A DNA stretch of 64,000 bases, from assembly GCA_022829145.1 (NCBI GenBank), contig CM040746.1, positions 37,915,712-37,979,711 of the forward strand, in the 5' to 3' direction. The translations under genes and the position numbers were made by a program. The notes beneath the pieces were generated by a model. It made no database searches. It worked only from the letters and a program-made list of their open reading frames with translations, and was not told where the DNA came from. This DNA comes from Albula goreensis (Eukaryota; Chordata; Actinopteri; Albuliformes; Albulidae). Shown here piece by piece: positions 25,410 through 35,020 of the stretch. Every line of letters begins with the position of its first letter. Within the stretch, counting starts at the first letter, position 1.

Positions 25410-25861
25410 GCCACAATACAACCCTAATAGTACTAACAAGTCCCCCATTTTAAAAGTGCATATGTAATAAATGGCAGTAATATTTGTATGCTTATGAAAA
25501 TGTATGCAAACTTCATAATCCGCAAAGAGAAGTACGGAGTAGTGCGGGGCGCTTTAATTTTGGGGAGGCTGAGCTCCAGCGTACAGAGAGTGCCGTCTGC
25601 CTCAAAAGCAAAGCAGCACCGCCGGCAGCACCGTCTCAATCAGGGGCACACTCAATTATTGAATGAGCATTTGGCACGATGAAGGCAAGATGGAGGTCAG
25701 CTTTATCCAAGGCACAGAAAATGAAAAAGCCCCTCCCCTCCGCGGAGGTCATTACTACAGGTGGCGTAATCTGGAGAGGAAAAACGAGGATCATCCCACA
25801 GAGGGGCCAGCTTTCAGACAGAGAGCGACAGTCATCTGGAGACATCAGCCGGCTCTGTGTC

Positions 25862-25864
<3 letters not shown>
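25410..25864. other. Unique non-coding DNA between two tandem arrays
   Basis: About 450 bp with modest CpG content around 25540-25630. No exon or repeat recognised. The long open frames that start here and run into the GT array owe most of their length to it. Confidence 0.45.
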
Positions 25865-25941
<77 letters not shown>

Positions 25942-26074
25942 TGTGTGTGTGTTCTGTTTGTGTGTGTGTGTGTGTCTCTGTTTGTGTGTGAGTGTGTGTG
26001 TCTCTGTTTGTGTGTGTGTGTTGTGCGTGTGCGAGTGCATGTGTGCATGTGTGCTTGTGCATATATATATATAT
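25865..26074. repeat. Long (GT)n microsatellite with a compound tail
   Basis: About 75 bp of near-pure GT, then a degraded zone in which GTGTCTCTGTTTGTGTGTG recurs, and finally a short (AT)n run at 26061-26074. The open frames through it encode Cys-Val or Thr-His repeats and are spurious. Confidence 0.97.
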
Positions 26075-26346
26075 AGACAGGTCAGGCACCCCTAACAATA
26101 AACTATATCCTGAACTGTCACACACTGTCTAACATCTGTAGTGTTTTTGTGTTATTTTACATAGTTATAAGAAAGAAGCAGAGAATCCTTCCAAAGCAGA
26201 TGCTCTGCCTTCCCTGTGAACGCTTTTGCCCTGGAATGAAGCTGAGTTGCAGAAACATTCTGTGGGTTGAAATGTCCTATTGTGACAGTGAACAGAGGTT
26301 AAACAGGGTTTTATTGCCATATTCTCACATTCTGGTCTCTGTCAGC
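26075..26346. other. Unique non-coding DNA
   Basis: Short interval between the GT array and the foldback-like element. No gene or motif recognised. Confidence 0.5.
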
Positions 26347-26793
26347 CCTTTTGGTCCCCTAAAACAGTGACTGAAAACCAATCCAACTGACTTTAGTCTT
26401 TCTAAGAGAATATGATATTCAATCGAAATTGACTTTAGTCTCCTTAAGACTGACTGTGATTTAATCAAAATAGACTCTAGTCTCTTTAAGAGTGTATTTA
26501 TTTTGATGAAAATGGACTTCAGTCTTTTTAGGCATGTGCAATTCAATCAAAATGGACTCTAATTTAATGGACATTCTTTATCATTAAAATAACACAATAC
26601 AAAGGGCGTGTTTGCTTGTCTCCAAAAAATATGACATAAAATAACATTGTGATATAAAGCCTGTTTTGATTGAATTGCATGCACCCTTATGAATGTCTAA
26701 TTTCAATTTTGATTGAATTACAATTGAATTCATCGACTAAAGTCAGTTTGATTGGTTTGCAGTCACTGTTTGAGGGAACAGATCCTAAAAGGA
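26347..26793. mobile_element. Foldback-like element with 42-bp subrepeats
   Basis: Terminal arms at about 26354-26399 and 26735-26780 are inverted copies sharing AACAGTGACTG, AACCAATC and AACTGACTTTAGTC with few differences. The left arm continues as a tandem array in which GACTTTAGTC or a variant recurs at 26389, 26431, 26473, 26515 and 26555, a period of 42 (last step 40). The right arm holds about two units in the opposite sense, each ending AATTCAATCAAAA. The middle (about 26580-26660) is unique. Long inverted arms made of tandem subrepeats are the hallmark of foldback elements. No open frame and no clear target duplication were seen, so mobility is inferred. Confidence 0.7.
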
Positions 26794-27859
26794 TTTATTG
26801 AATTTGATTCAATTCCAACTAGTGTATCTACAAACCCCATTCATTTGAATATTATTAAGTAAGTAATGATGTGTCCTTGGACAGTGGAATATCTGGGAGA
26901 CATTAATAATGCTTGAGGGGAAATTCCAAGGACATGAAACTACTTTGGCCCATTTGTCCCACAGACCATGGAGAAACCCTGTCTTCAGAGCTGATATATA
27001 CAGTCTGTGGCTACAGCTGCTGAATGTCATAGAGCAGACAGCCTGACATTTTAAAGTGTTTCTTTCCATTCATGTTCCCAAGCAAAGCCCAGTCAATGAA
27101 ATACTGGGAACAATGGAAATCAAATATATGAAAAAAATCCATCCAATGTATACATATCTGAACACATGTTCAGTTTGTTAATCTCCACACCCATTAAAAA
27201 AAGGTGCTAGAAAGTGCAGTGTGGTCCAAACCTTGAATCCTGCTGAGGGTTCAGGTGAGTATGCTCGCATGCCTCTGGAGTATAATGCTATACTTTACAC
27301 TACTACTGTCATCATCATCATCATCATGAGTTATGATGTAAAATACAAAATTAAAATTGTATATTTTATATTAAAAATCATCTGAATGAGAGAGTATTGT
27401 ACATTGATGTCAAATGTCTTTTGGGATATTGGAAATTGATGCTTTAAAAGATAGAGGATCAGTAGATTGGTGCAGTAAGATATATTATGTTAATTTATAC
27501 TATGTACATTGTGCCCTTAGAGTAAAAAGATTAGACTTTATGTTTCAGAAATTGAAACCATTTAAATACTTGAAGCGGTCGTTTGCTTCAGTTCTTCCAA
27601 AGTGGATGACAGCGCTCTGGATCTAGTAAGACCTAATATTTGTCTGAGCTAATATTTGAGGCTGTAGAACTGAACTTTGCCTTAAGAGTACAGTTTGGCT
27701 CGTGCCACAGAAAATAAATCCCGTCTTTTATAACTTCTTAGTCTGCCGATTTCTCTGCGGAGGTTTACATGCACTCTGTAGCAGGCAATTGAAAGGATGG
27801 GCGGGTCCCTCATCATGCATAAACAAAAATGTGCCATTTTTAGATGAGCGGGAAAAAAA
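26794..27859. other. Unique non-coding DNA
   Basis: Only a short CAT trinucleotide run (about 27308-27328) stands out. The open frames at 26809-27069, 27414-27626 and 27682-27981 lack domains. Confidence 0.45.
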
Positions 27860-28098
27860 ATATGGATTCTAAAAATAGTAACATGATAAACACGGCGGTG
27901 ACTGTCAGCGGGTCGTGCGTCCTCAGCTCTCTGAGACGAGCACATGATTTTACTCCAGGCCAAATGAATTACGCGGCGCATGCAAATACATCAACGTTAT
28001 TCAGCTGCTGCGACATTTTCTCACTTCGGTACATGTCCAACTAATAATTTATCAATGGCTTTAATTAAAATGCTTCTTTTAAGCAATTCCCTGCAGAC
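27860..28098. promoter_or_regulatory. Candidate conserved enhancer block
   Basis: A denser, CpG-containing stretch holds an ATGCAAAT octamer (27980-27987, a POU-factor site), a CAGCTGCTG E-box (about 28002) and several TAAT/ATTA homeodomain cores (about 28042-28070). Clusters of this kind are typical of vertebrate developmental enhancers. It ends at a simple A-tract (28099-28116). This is inferred from composition and motifs only. Confidence 0.3.
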
Positions 28099-28274
28099 AA
28101 AAAAAAAAAAAAAAAACCTCAATCAATTATGGTCTAATTGGAATATGGTGTTGAACACAAGAATAAATGATACATTAAACAGATGAAAAATGTTAAAAAT
28201 GTTAAAATGTGAAAGATAAAAATGTTTATAGTAAAGAAAGCAACATATAATGATAGCACATTATAAAGGTGAAA

Positions 28275-28336
28275 CTGTCCTTAAAGGAAAGGACAGTTCA
28301 ATATTTTACAGTTCAATAAGGACAGTTCAATATTTT
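28275..28336. repeat. Small hairpin plus 17-bp direct repeat
   Basis: CTGTCCTT (28275-28282) pairs with AAGGACAG (28289-28296) around a six-base loop. The segment GGACAGTTCAATATTTT occurs at 28291-28307 and again at 28320-28336. Confidence 0.85.
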
Positions 28337-28513
28337 CACCAATCAGTCTGTGCACAAGAAATGTTTATTTGCGAAGCATATGTTCATCCTGAAAGTGGTG
28401 ACTGGACAAAAGAGCCTTGTTGTTGTAAGTTTAAGAGCGATTAATTCATTCTCATTCTGAGAAATGATATCATTAATGATGTGTGATGTGTTATGGAGAT
28501 TATGAAGGTCAGT

Positions 28514-29020
28514 GGGCAGCAGGGTAGTGTGATGGTTTTATAACCCTTGTGTTCTAATGAAAATTAGGCTTTACTTCCTCATTGTTTGGGGTCCCACAGA
28601 CCCCAGTGCTATACATGCATATATAACAGTTAAAAGTTAGACATCAACCACTTTTTTTTTTCTCAGGTCTCTTTCGCTTCTGGCCAAATTACAACCCAAC
28701 TGACAGAACATTTGAGGTCTGTGAGACCCCAAACAGAACCAATGTGAGTTTTTCTTTAGTGGACATCTGAAACATGCCATTGGTAAAAAAATGAGGACAC
28801 ATCATGAAGTATCAAGCTGATAAAACAGTGTATGTTTAGTGTATGTTTTTTGAGGTGTTAAAGACCTCAAAACAGAATTTGAAGATGAGGGTGAAGCTCG
28901 TAACTCAAGGATAGAGGTGTCATTTCGCAGGTAGGCTGCTGCCATTGTACTCTTCAGCAAGGTACTTCACCAGCACTGGTAAACCGCCAGCAATACAATA
29001 AAATGCATAAATGCAATGTA
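28514..29020 (+). mobile_element. tRNA-derived SINE interrupted by another element
   Basis: The head is at 28514-28537 (GGGCAGCAGGGTAGTGTGAT, an A-box-like start). The element resumes at about 28891 with GAAGCTCGTAACTCAAGG and goes on through the core (CTCTTCAGCAAGGTACTTCA, about 28951-28970) to ATGCATAAATGCAATG (about 29001). In intact fish SINEs the head runs straight into this segment. The 350-bp gap is filled by the piggyBac-like element listed separately. The final tail block is not recognisable. Confidence 0.65.
28538..28890. mobile_element. piggyBac-like non-autonomous DNA transposon (decayed)
   Basis: The left edge reads TATAACCCTTGTGTTCTAAT, close to the CCCTTGTGT ends of a piggyBac-type MITE group of fish. 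Inside, GTTTGGGGTCCCACAGACCCC is matched at 28714-28734 by its reverse complement with two differences in 21 bases (left copy 28584-28604), the usual subterminal inverted repeat around GGGGTC. The right terminus and TTAA target sites are not clear. It lies within the SINE at 28514-29020, so it is younger than that SINE. Confidence 0.5.
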
Positions 29021-30639
29021 CTTGTAAGCAATGAAGCGATGCCTGTTTTATAACAATACCTGTACCTTGGGCTCCTTTAATTGTGATTTTAATTACGCTG
29101 TATATTTGATTGCAGAATGGGGATGTTCACAATCACATTTTGTAATACATGCATATGAGGTTATACCATTTTGATACTTTAATGACCCATGAGGTTGACA
29201 TCCAGATTGAGCTGTGGTTTAATTTGTGGTAAAGTACTTTTTTGTGAAGAATTTAGCAAAAGCTTGTCTGAGAAAGTGCTGCGAGCACAGAGTGACAAGA
29301 CTGACTTTGGTTCCCTCCTCGAGTAACAGCTGATCGTGCTGTTTTCCATGTCACTGGTAGACTGAAATGTCCCCCAGCACCCCGGGGCTCAAATTTAGTA
29401 AAAAAGAATAAGAGAAGCATGTACCCATTTCCTCTTCCTGCTGCAGGAAAATGAGACACGCTCCAGCGACCGGCTAACGAGAGAAAATCACTGTCACGTC
29501 AATCATGTGACTCTCCATGGCGACGGAAGCCAGAAGGGATAAAAAACCTTCAGAATACAACAAAACATAATTATGTTTAGTCATAATTATATTAAATTAG
29601 ACCCATAGGGCCATTCCAGTGTCACAACATTATCACAGAAATATTATGACAGAATGGAGCATCGTCAGCACTGAGCAATAGGGTTATGGGCCTTTTTCCA
29701 AACATCCCTATACCCTCTTAGTTGGGACTTGGCTTTTTTTTTTATTTGTTACATTACTTTATCTCAAGCTACAGAAATAATCTTTATTTATATCAGAGAA
29801 AGTATTGGTTTCACAAACTATATAGGTTTTCATTCATAATGCATGTACTCACAGGTATGTTTCATCATAACTCTGTTTTGATGCTCAACGTTCTCTCACC
29901 TCTTCATCTTCCATCTCGTAGCTCCTGCTATTGCTTTCCTTCGTATTATCATGAGTATTCCATGGGATCTCTCAGAGCTTTGCTTTAATCAAAACATGGA
30001 TGCCTCACAAGCACATTCACCTTTCAACCTTTTCTTCTGTTTCGAATACATATGAGCAATATGGTAACTAAATAAATAAATGTTGTGAGGTCCAAACAAA
30101 AAAAAAAAAACATTTATTTATGTCTTGACAACTCTCTTCTCTGCCAATGAAACAATTGGACATTATTGATTATGCAATTTTGTGTGAGTTCCCAGTGCTC
30201 GTCTCATAGTCTTTGGAATGACACCTGCTGAGATTACATGCTGTCAACAGGTTTTGCTGTGGCCTTACTTTTTGTTTTTCCAGTTTTTTCTGCATTGAAC
30301 AATGTAATCAGTCATCTCATTAACCTAACAGACTGTGAAAAAAATTTGCCACATACATGGCTCTTCCAATTCAAATGGCTCTTCCAACTCACATGGCAAT
30401 TTTTCACACTGCAGATGCTACTGCATACAAATATTCCCTAACCTGTTGGAGAAGCAAGAGATCACCAAGGGCTCAGCTCGCGGATGCGCAGTTCCTCAGC
30501 CAGCCAGCAGAGTAGAGAGATAAGACTGTGGAGTTTAACCAACATCCCCGTCATTTTACCCAGGCAAACTTGAGCCAGTTGTTGCAGCACAGACATGGAC
30601 CTAATAGCCTGGCTGGGACCGGATCTCCAGGCTGTGAAA
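29021..30639. other. Unique non-coding DNA
   Basis: No gene or mobile element recognised. An 18-bp unit starting ATGGCTCTTCC is present twice in tandem at 30357-30392. A-rich runs occur near 30100. Confidence 0.45.
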
Positions 30640-31300
30640 TACACACAGATACACAGTAAACATGTGCCGTCGCTTCATTTGCGGCCCACAGGCTCCTGTT
30701 GTCATCTTACCGTGAGACCCACGACACCATTACCTCTTTCTTCCCATCTGTCCTGCCACATTTAGCCCTGTTGATCGCCCCCAAAACCACCTGTTTCTCC
30801 TGTCGGGCTCTGTAGTCTCTCTCACTGTTGCACAATCAGGTAATTGTTTATCTGTCTTTATACCTCGAGCAATTAGCCATCTGCCCAGCAGGTAACATTG
30901 ATATTTCGATGGTGAGAATGAACTGTGCTTTTTTTTTGTGTCTCTCTCCCTGCCTTTCGCCACTGTTGCTAAGAGAACAGAGTGTCTGAGATCTCCCGCA
31001 CTGTCTTGAGGTTTTTTTTGGAGTGTTGAATGGTGTACTCACCTCTGTGATGGGATCTCCCATTGAGCAGTTGGAAAATATCACGGATAGAAATAGAATG
31101 TGTATCAGGGTCATGCAGAGTTAGCCAGCTGTCCTCTTAAAAAGCAATTTCCATGGCCGGGACGGCTGTGGTTGCCATTAAAAGATAGCTTTCCCTTTCC
31201 GCAGCTTTACCTCTAAGAGGATCTGTGCCCATCTTATCGGCTGAATTAGGACATTCATTATTTTTGGCGAATTGCATCGTCATTTTATTGATTGTCTGTA
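30640..31300. promoter_or_regulatory. Candidate conserved non-coding block
   Basis: This stretch is less AT-rich than its flanks and has no repeats. It holds a dense mixture of short words such as GCCATTAAAAGATAG (about 31175), CCATCTTATCGG (GATA-type core, about 31229) and ATTTTATTGATTG (about 31283). That texture is what vertebrate conserved enhancers show. Several minus-strand frames cross it, but none has a domain. Conservation has not been tested. Confidence 0.25.
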
Positions 31301-31301
31301 C

Positions 31302-31609
31302 CAGAGGTGGGCAGCCCCGGCTCTAGAGGGCTATAGAAGTTTCTTGTGTTTGCTCCTTGATTACAGTTTGAGCATATACGATTACCAAAGCCTGAATATC
31401 CATCTCCAACTTCAGTCATTAGGCTTAATGATATACATGATCATGCAGTTAGTCAGGTTACAATGGAGCAAAACAGAAATATCTGCAGCAGCATTCAGAC
31501 AGAGTAGCCAACCGTAAGTCTATCCTGATGAAGGTCTTTCAGAAGGTCAGGCTACAGGCTCTCCATCCATCAGCTGTCCTGAACCCAGGAAAACCTAAGA
31601 ACAGCACTG
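31302..31609. mobile_element. Possible worn hAT MITE
   Basis: The left edge CAGAGGTGGGCAGCCCCGGC followed by TCTAGAGGGC resembles the ends of fish hAT MITEs. About 300 bp later AACCCAGGAAAACCTAAGAA followed by CAGCACTG could be the opposite end. Terminal matching is weak and the flanking 8-mers do not agree, so this is tentative. Confidence 0.3.
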
Positions 31610-31682
31610 GTGGCTAATGTCACTCAGATGTTCATTATAACACATCAGCGACTCCAATTTGGAGCTTGCAGCGCTGGTGCAC

Positions 31683-31747
31683 CGTTTACATTTACATCCA
31701 GGCACTTTGCAGACGCTCTTACCCAGAGTGACTTACAAAAGTGCATA
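31683..31747 (-). mobile_element. SINE 3'-tail fragment
   Basis: TTTACATTTACATCCAGGCA then TTTGCAGACGCTCTTACCC and AGAGTGACTTACAAAAGTG is the conserved fish SINE tail in reverse. The core and tRNA head beyond it are not recognisable, so it is a truncated copy. Confidence 0.8.
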
Positions 31748-31916
31748 CCATGAGCCCGAACAGCAGCCTTTACGTACTTACCGGCCAGTCTGCTTGATGT
31801 CCTGAACCACTTTCAAAAGTTGCCATGTGAGTTTGAGGACATAGCGAGGTAGAGCGGATGATGATTATTGTTTAGCATTAGATGGAACCAGGTGTGGTTT
31901 AAACATGTGTTTAAAG

Positions 31917-32121
31917 CAGGGGTGTCAAACTCCAGTCCTGGAGGGCCACAGTGGTAGCTGGTTTTTGGTGTGTTTTAGCACTTAATTGATTATTAAAATC
32001 ACGGGTTGGCTAAAGAGTCCACACACCTGGTTTCCAAGGCCTAAAATGGCTGCCAATCGAAAGGAAAAAACAAAAACCCGTAGACACTGCGGCCCTCCAG
32101 GACTGGAGTTTGACACCCCTG
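31917..32121. mobile_element. hAT non-autonomous transposon (MITE), structurally complete
   Basis: The element is 205 bp long. Its ends are near-perfect inverted repeats of about 30 bp: left CAGGGGTGTCAAACTCCAG with TCCTGGAGGGCC, right the reverse complement ending in GACACCCCTG. It is flanked by identical 8-bp target duplications GTTTAAAG at 31909-31916 and 32122-32129, as expected for the hAT superfamily. It encodes nothing and would need a transposase supplied elsewhere. The perfect duplications and ends suggest a fairly recent insertion. Confidence 0.96.
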
Positions 32122-32129
32122 GTTTAAAG

Positions 32130-32439
32130 GGAGAAGGGAAGTGAGTGACTCTGCTGTCCTTACAGTGATAGAGAGTTCAGTCTACCATTTTGGGGTCAAT
32201 GGTACTGCTTCAGGCAGGATTAGGGTGTCTGTAATCCATCTGAATTCCTAAGGTTGAAGCTGTAGTACCATGGACCCATATCAACCAATGATCTCCTACC
32301 ATGATCCTCTGGGTACCCCAGGAAGCCGGTTGCCATCGGTGAAACACACCTCTCCTCACTGAAGGTGTCACATGATTCATCTGAGCTGTTCTGTGCATGT
32401 GTCACATGACTCATGAGGGACAATGAGTCATTCCAAATC
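32130..32439. other. Unique non-coding DNA
   Basis: Short interval with no repeat. Two overlapping minus-strand frames (32210-32423) show no domain. Confidence 0.45.
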
Positions 32440-32600
32440 CAACATTGTGTTCTCTCTGAAAACTAAGGCAATTTGCCTCAATATTAAATTTTCCACCCAA
32501 ATGGTGAATTAAATTGCTTTATTTGCATGTTTATTTGTGGCTTGCTATGCAAATGAAGTAATTTCATTCACCGCAGGGTGAAATGTGTTTTTTTTTCTTT
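32440..32600. promoter_or_regulatory. Candidate enhancer with inverted POU octamers
   Basis: ATTTGCAT at 32521-32528 and its exact inverse ATGCAAAT at 32547-32554 are perfect octamer motifs 18 bases apart. Between them lies TGTTTATTTGTGG, containing a forkhead-type TGTTTA core and a RUNX-type TGTGG. Upstream are TAAATTG/TTAAATTG homeodomain-like words. The arrangement is suggestive of regulatory DNA, but no target gene is in view. Confidence 0.4.
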
Positions 32601-34851
32601 TTGTACACACACTTGGAGAAAGCTGCCGTTTCAGTTAACACCATGTTCTTTCTCTTTGAACACCATGAAAATTCACCTACCAGCTCATAAACTTGGGAAT
32701 ATAACCTTGCATCCACAGACTATATAACTTGGATGGACAACTACTTGATGTTCCCAATAGGCCGCAGTTTGTGACACTCCATAAACTGTTTCAAATGTGC
32801 TGACAAACTGTACAGGTATTCTAAAAAGAGTTAGGCTGTCACCTTTCCACAGCACTTTATTTGATGGACCACAGACCAAGTTATACCCATATGCTTTACA
32901 CAAAAATATGTGTGAAGGTGTAAAGGACTGAATAATATTCAGTTTGAGTAACAACACCGGCCAGGAAAACTCTCCTCTGACCATATACATTTTGTTAGTG
33001 GATTTTGTTATGAATTTAGCAAGATCATTTATCAGGTGCACTGCAAGCATTGTTTCTAATATCACTATTACTAAAAATGTTTTTCTCTGTCTGCTTGAAA
33101 ATATACACAGATATCCCTGGCAACTTGGTATTGAATTTCAAAGGGTTGGATTAGGGCAGTCTTGGAAATAGATGAGTAGTCATTGAAATAGAAAAAAGGT
33201 ATTTGCGGTATGACTTTCTAATTCCATTTTCCCCTCAAGCACGAATCTGTTTTTTTAGTTTAAAGAGAGGAACAGATATGTGAGCATAAGTCCATCAATG
33301 TGATTTTTACATTCAGCATGTTTTCCTGTAAAATACACAGATGGCTAACATAATGACATTCAGTAACCTTCACATAACCTTTGCACCTTCAGTAGAGCTG
33401 ACACACCACTGCCTTTTGAATGTATAAAACTTTGGGATATGTGAAACCCGGCCAGTCTGAAGCCGCACAGATTTTGCCCGGCTTATAGCAGAAAAGGCAT
33501 AAGCCTGAAATGCAGGACTTCAAAGCTGTTATTTATATAACTCCTTTCTATTCTTTGTTGTTTGCTGAGCTTGTCATATTTGCCCTTTTTTTCGTATAAC
33601 TTTATTAGTTAATGCTTGCCAGGCTAGCCGATATGTTATTAGCTGAGCCTAGCACTTTTGCACTATACTGTCCATCTTTCAGGACTATACTTCCCCATCT
33701 CAGGTATCACTTACTTTCATTCCAGATCTAGGCACTTGAATTAATGTTATAGGTTCCTCTGAGTACCTAATGCCAGTGATGTCAGATGGTGAACTGTAGG
33801 TTTCCACTCAGACACTTCATCATTTACAGCATACATGTGCTCTGCAGTGCCTCTAACTCATTCTGCATTTATAGCTGTGAGTCCTACAAAAAATAACCAT
33901 TTTCCTGTAACCATAAAAATACTCTGATCATGTTGTCAGCCGCTTTCTACATCCACTGAAATGAGAAACATGACAGCGGTTGTCCTGGAGGCATATAGTC
34001 CCTGGATACGAGTGGAAAATTGACATGGTAAAGATTAAAATGGAGTAAGTCACATGATAAGGGCAGGAGTAGCACGATATGCTGGTTTCATTATGGCTTG
34101 AACCACCTAATACATTACTCCTAGAGTCATCATTCCTGACATCCTTTTCCTCCTGTCAATATGTGTGGCCCTTCTTTTATTTCTATTGTAGAATAAGATG
34201 TATTTAAAACATGTTCTGTTGAAATTAATTGATAATGGCATCTCAGATCTTGTCAGTGCTAATTTAACAAAAACCATAATAATCATAGTAAACTGCAATT
34301 GCATCAATACAACCAAGACATTCATGTCAGCTTCAAAACCTGTGTTTATTCCACAGTTAAGAAGCAATGGTTCATCTCGCTGTTAAAACAAATATCTTCA
34401 GTGATATACTGAACAACTTGTGTTCACTTAATGTAGCTAAACATACAAGCTATCTCAAACATTGTTTTAGCTGTTCACTGAAGGTTACAGCTAATATACA
34501 TATATATGTATAACAGGCTTAACGGGAGGTGGTAACAAACAGGATATGGTTTAAACAGATAAGAAACAATTTCAAGTTTTGATATACTTCTTTTCTCATA
34601 TTTTACTGTATACACTCGCTCCACTGATCTTGCAAAGACAAGTTATCTTGAACATATGGTTATGTTTCCAAGGGTGATGCAAATACGCCTGACAAGGACA
34701 TGAGTAACAAAGGTTGTCATAGCGATATAATGATGTGATACATTATATCTGGGATAATAATATAACAATTTCCCTTCAAGAGGATATTAATTACTTCCTG
34801 TAATTCTATTCTTCACATTTATTAGCTAACCAATATGGTAAGACCACTAAC
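32601..34851. other. Unique non-coding DNA
   Basis: No gene or mobile element recognised. The minus-strand frame at 32685-33065 (126 codons) has no domain and overlaps an opposite frame. Sequence is AT-rich throughout. Confidence 0.45.
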
Positions 34852-35020
34852 CAGGGGTGTCACCAGACGTTATATACCGGGCCATGTGCCCCAGTAATCA
34901 TTTGTTGTGCCCCAGTAAATCATTTTGAAAAATAAGTAATTTTTTGTCATTTATCATAAATTGCAAGTGTGAGTGCTGGGGTCTGTGCCCAAGTAATGCT
35001 TAGAGTCCGGGACATTCCCG
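34852..35020. mobile_element. Possible hAT-type MITE end
   Basis: CAGGGGTGTCACCAGACGTT at 34852 has the form of a hAT terminal repeat and is followed by GTGCCCCAGTAA words repeated twice (about 34886 and 34909). A convincing opposite end was not found. The region near 34990-35020 (GGGACATTCCCGCCAC) is only weakly similar to the inverse of the left end. Confidence 0.3.

Noticed and set aside
24579-25414. Open frames of 218-236 codons on both strands, with repeats reading as a 16-residue unit
   Set aside because: They are produced by a 48-bp minisatellite whose unit is a multiple of three. Several frames are open at once and none has an independent coding signature.
25663-26125. Several 97-138-codon frames of Cys-Val or Thr-His repeats
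   Set aside because: Microsatellite translation artefacts from the GT array.
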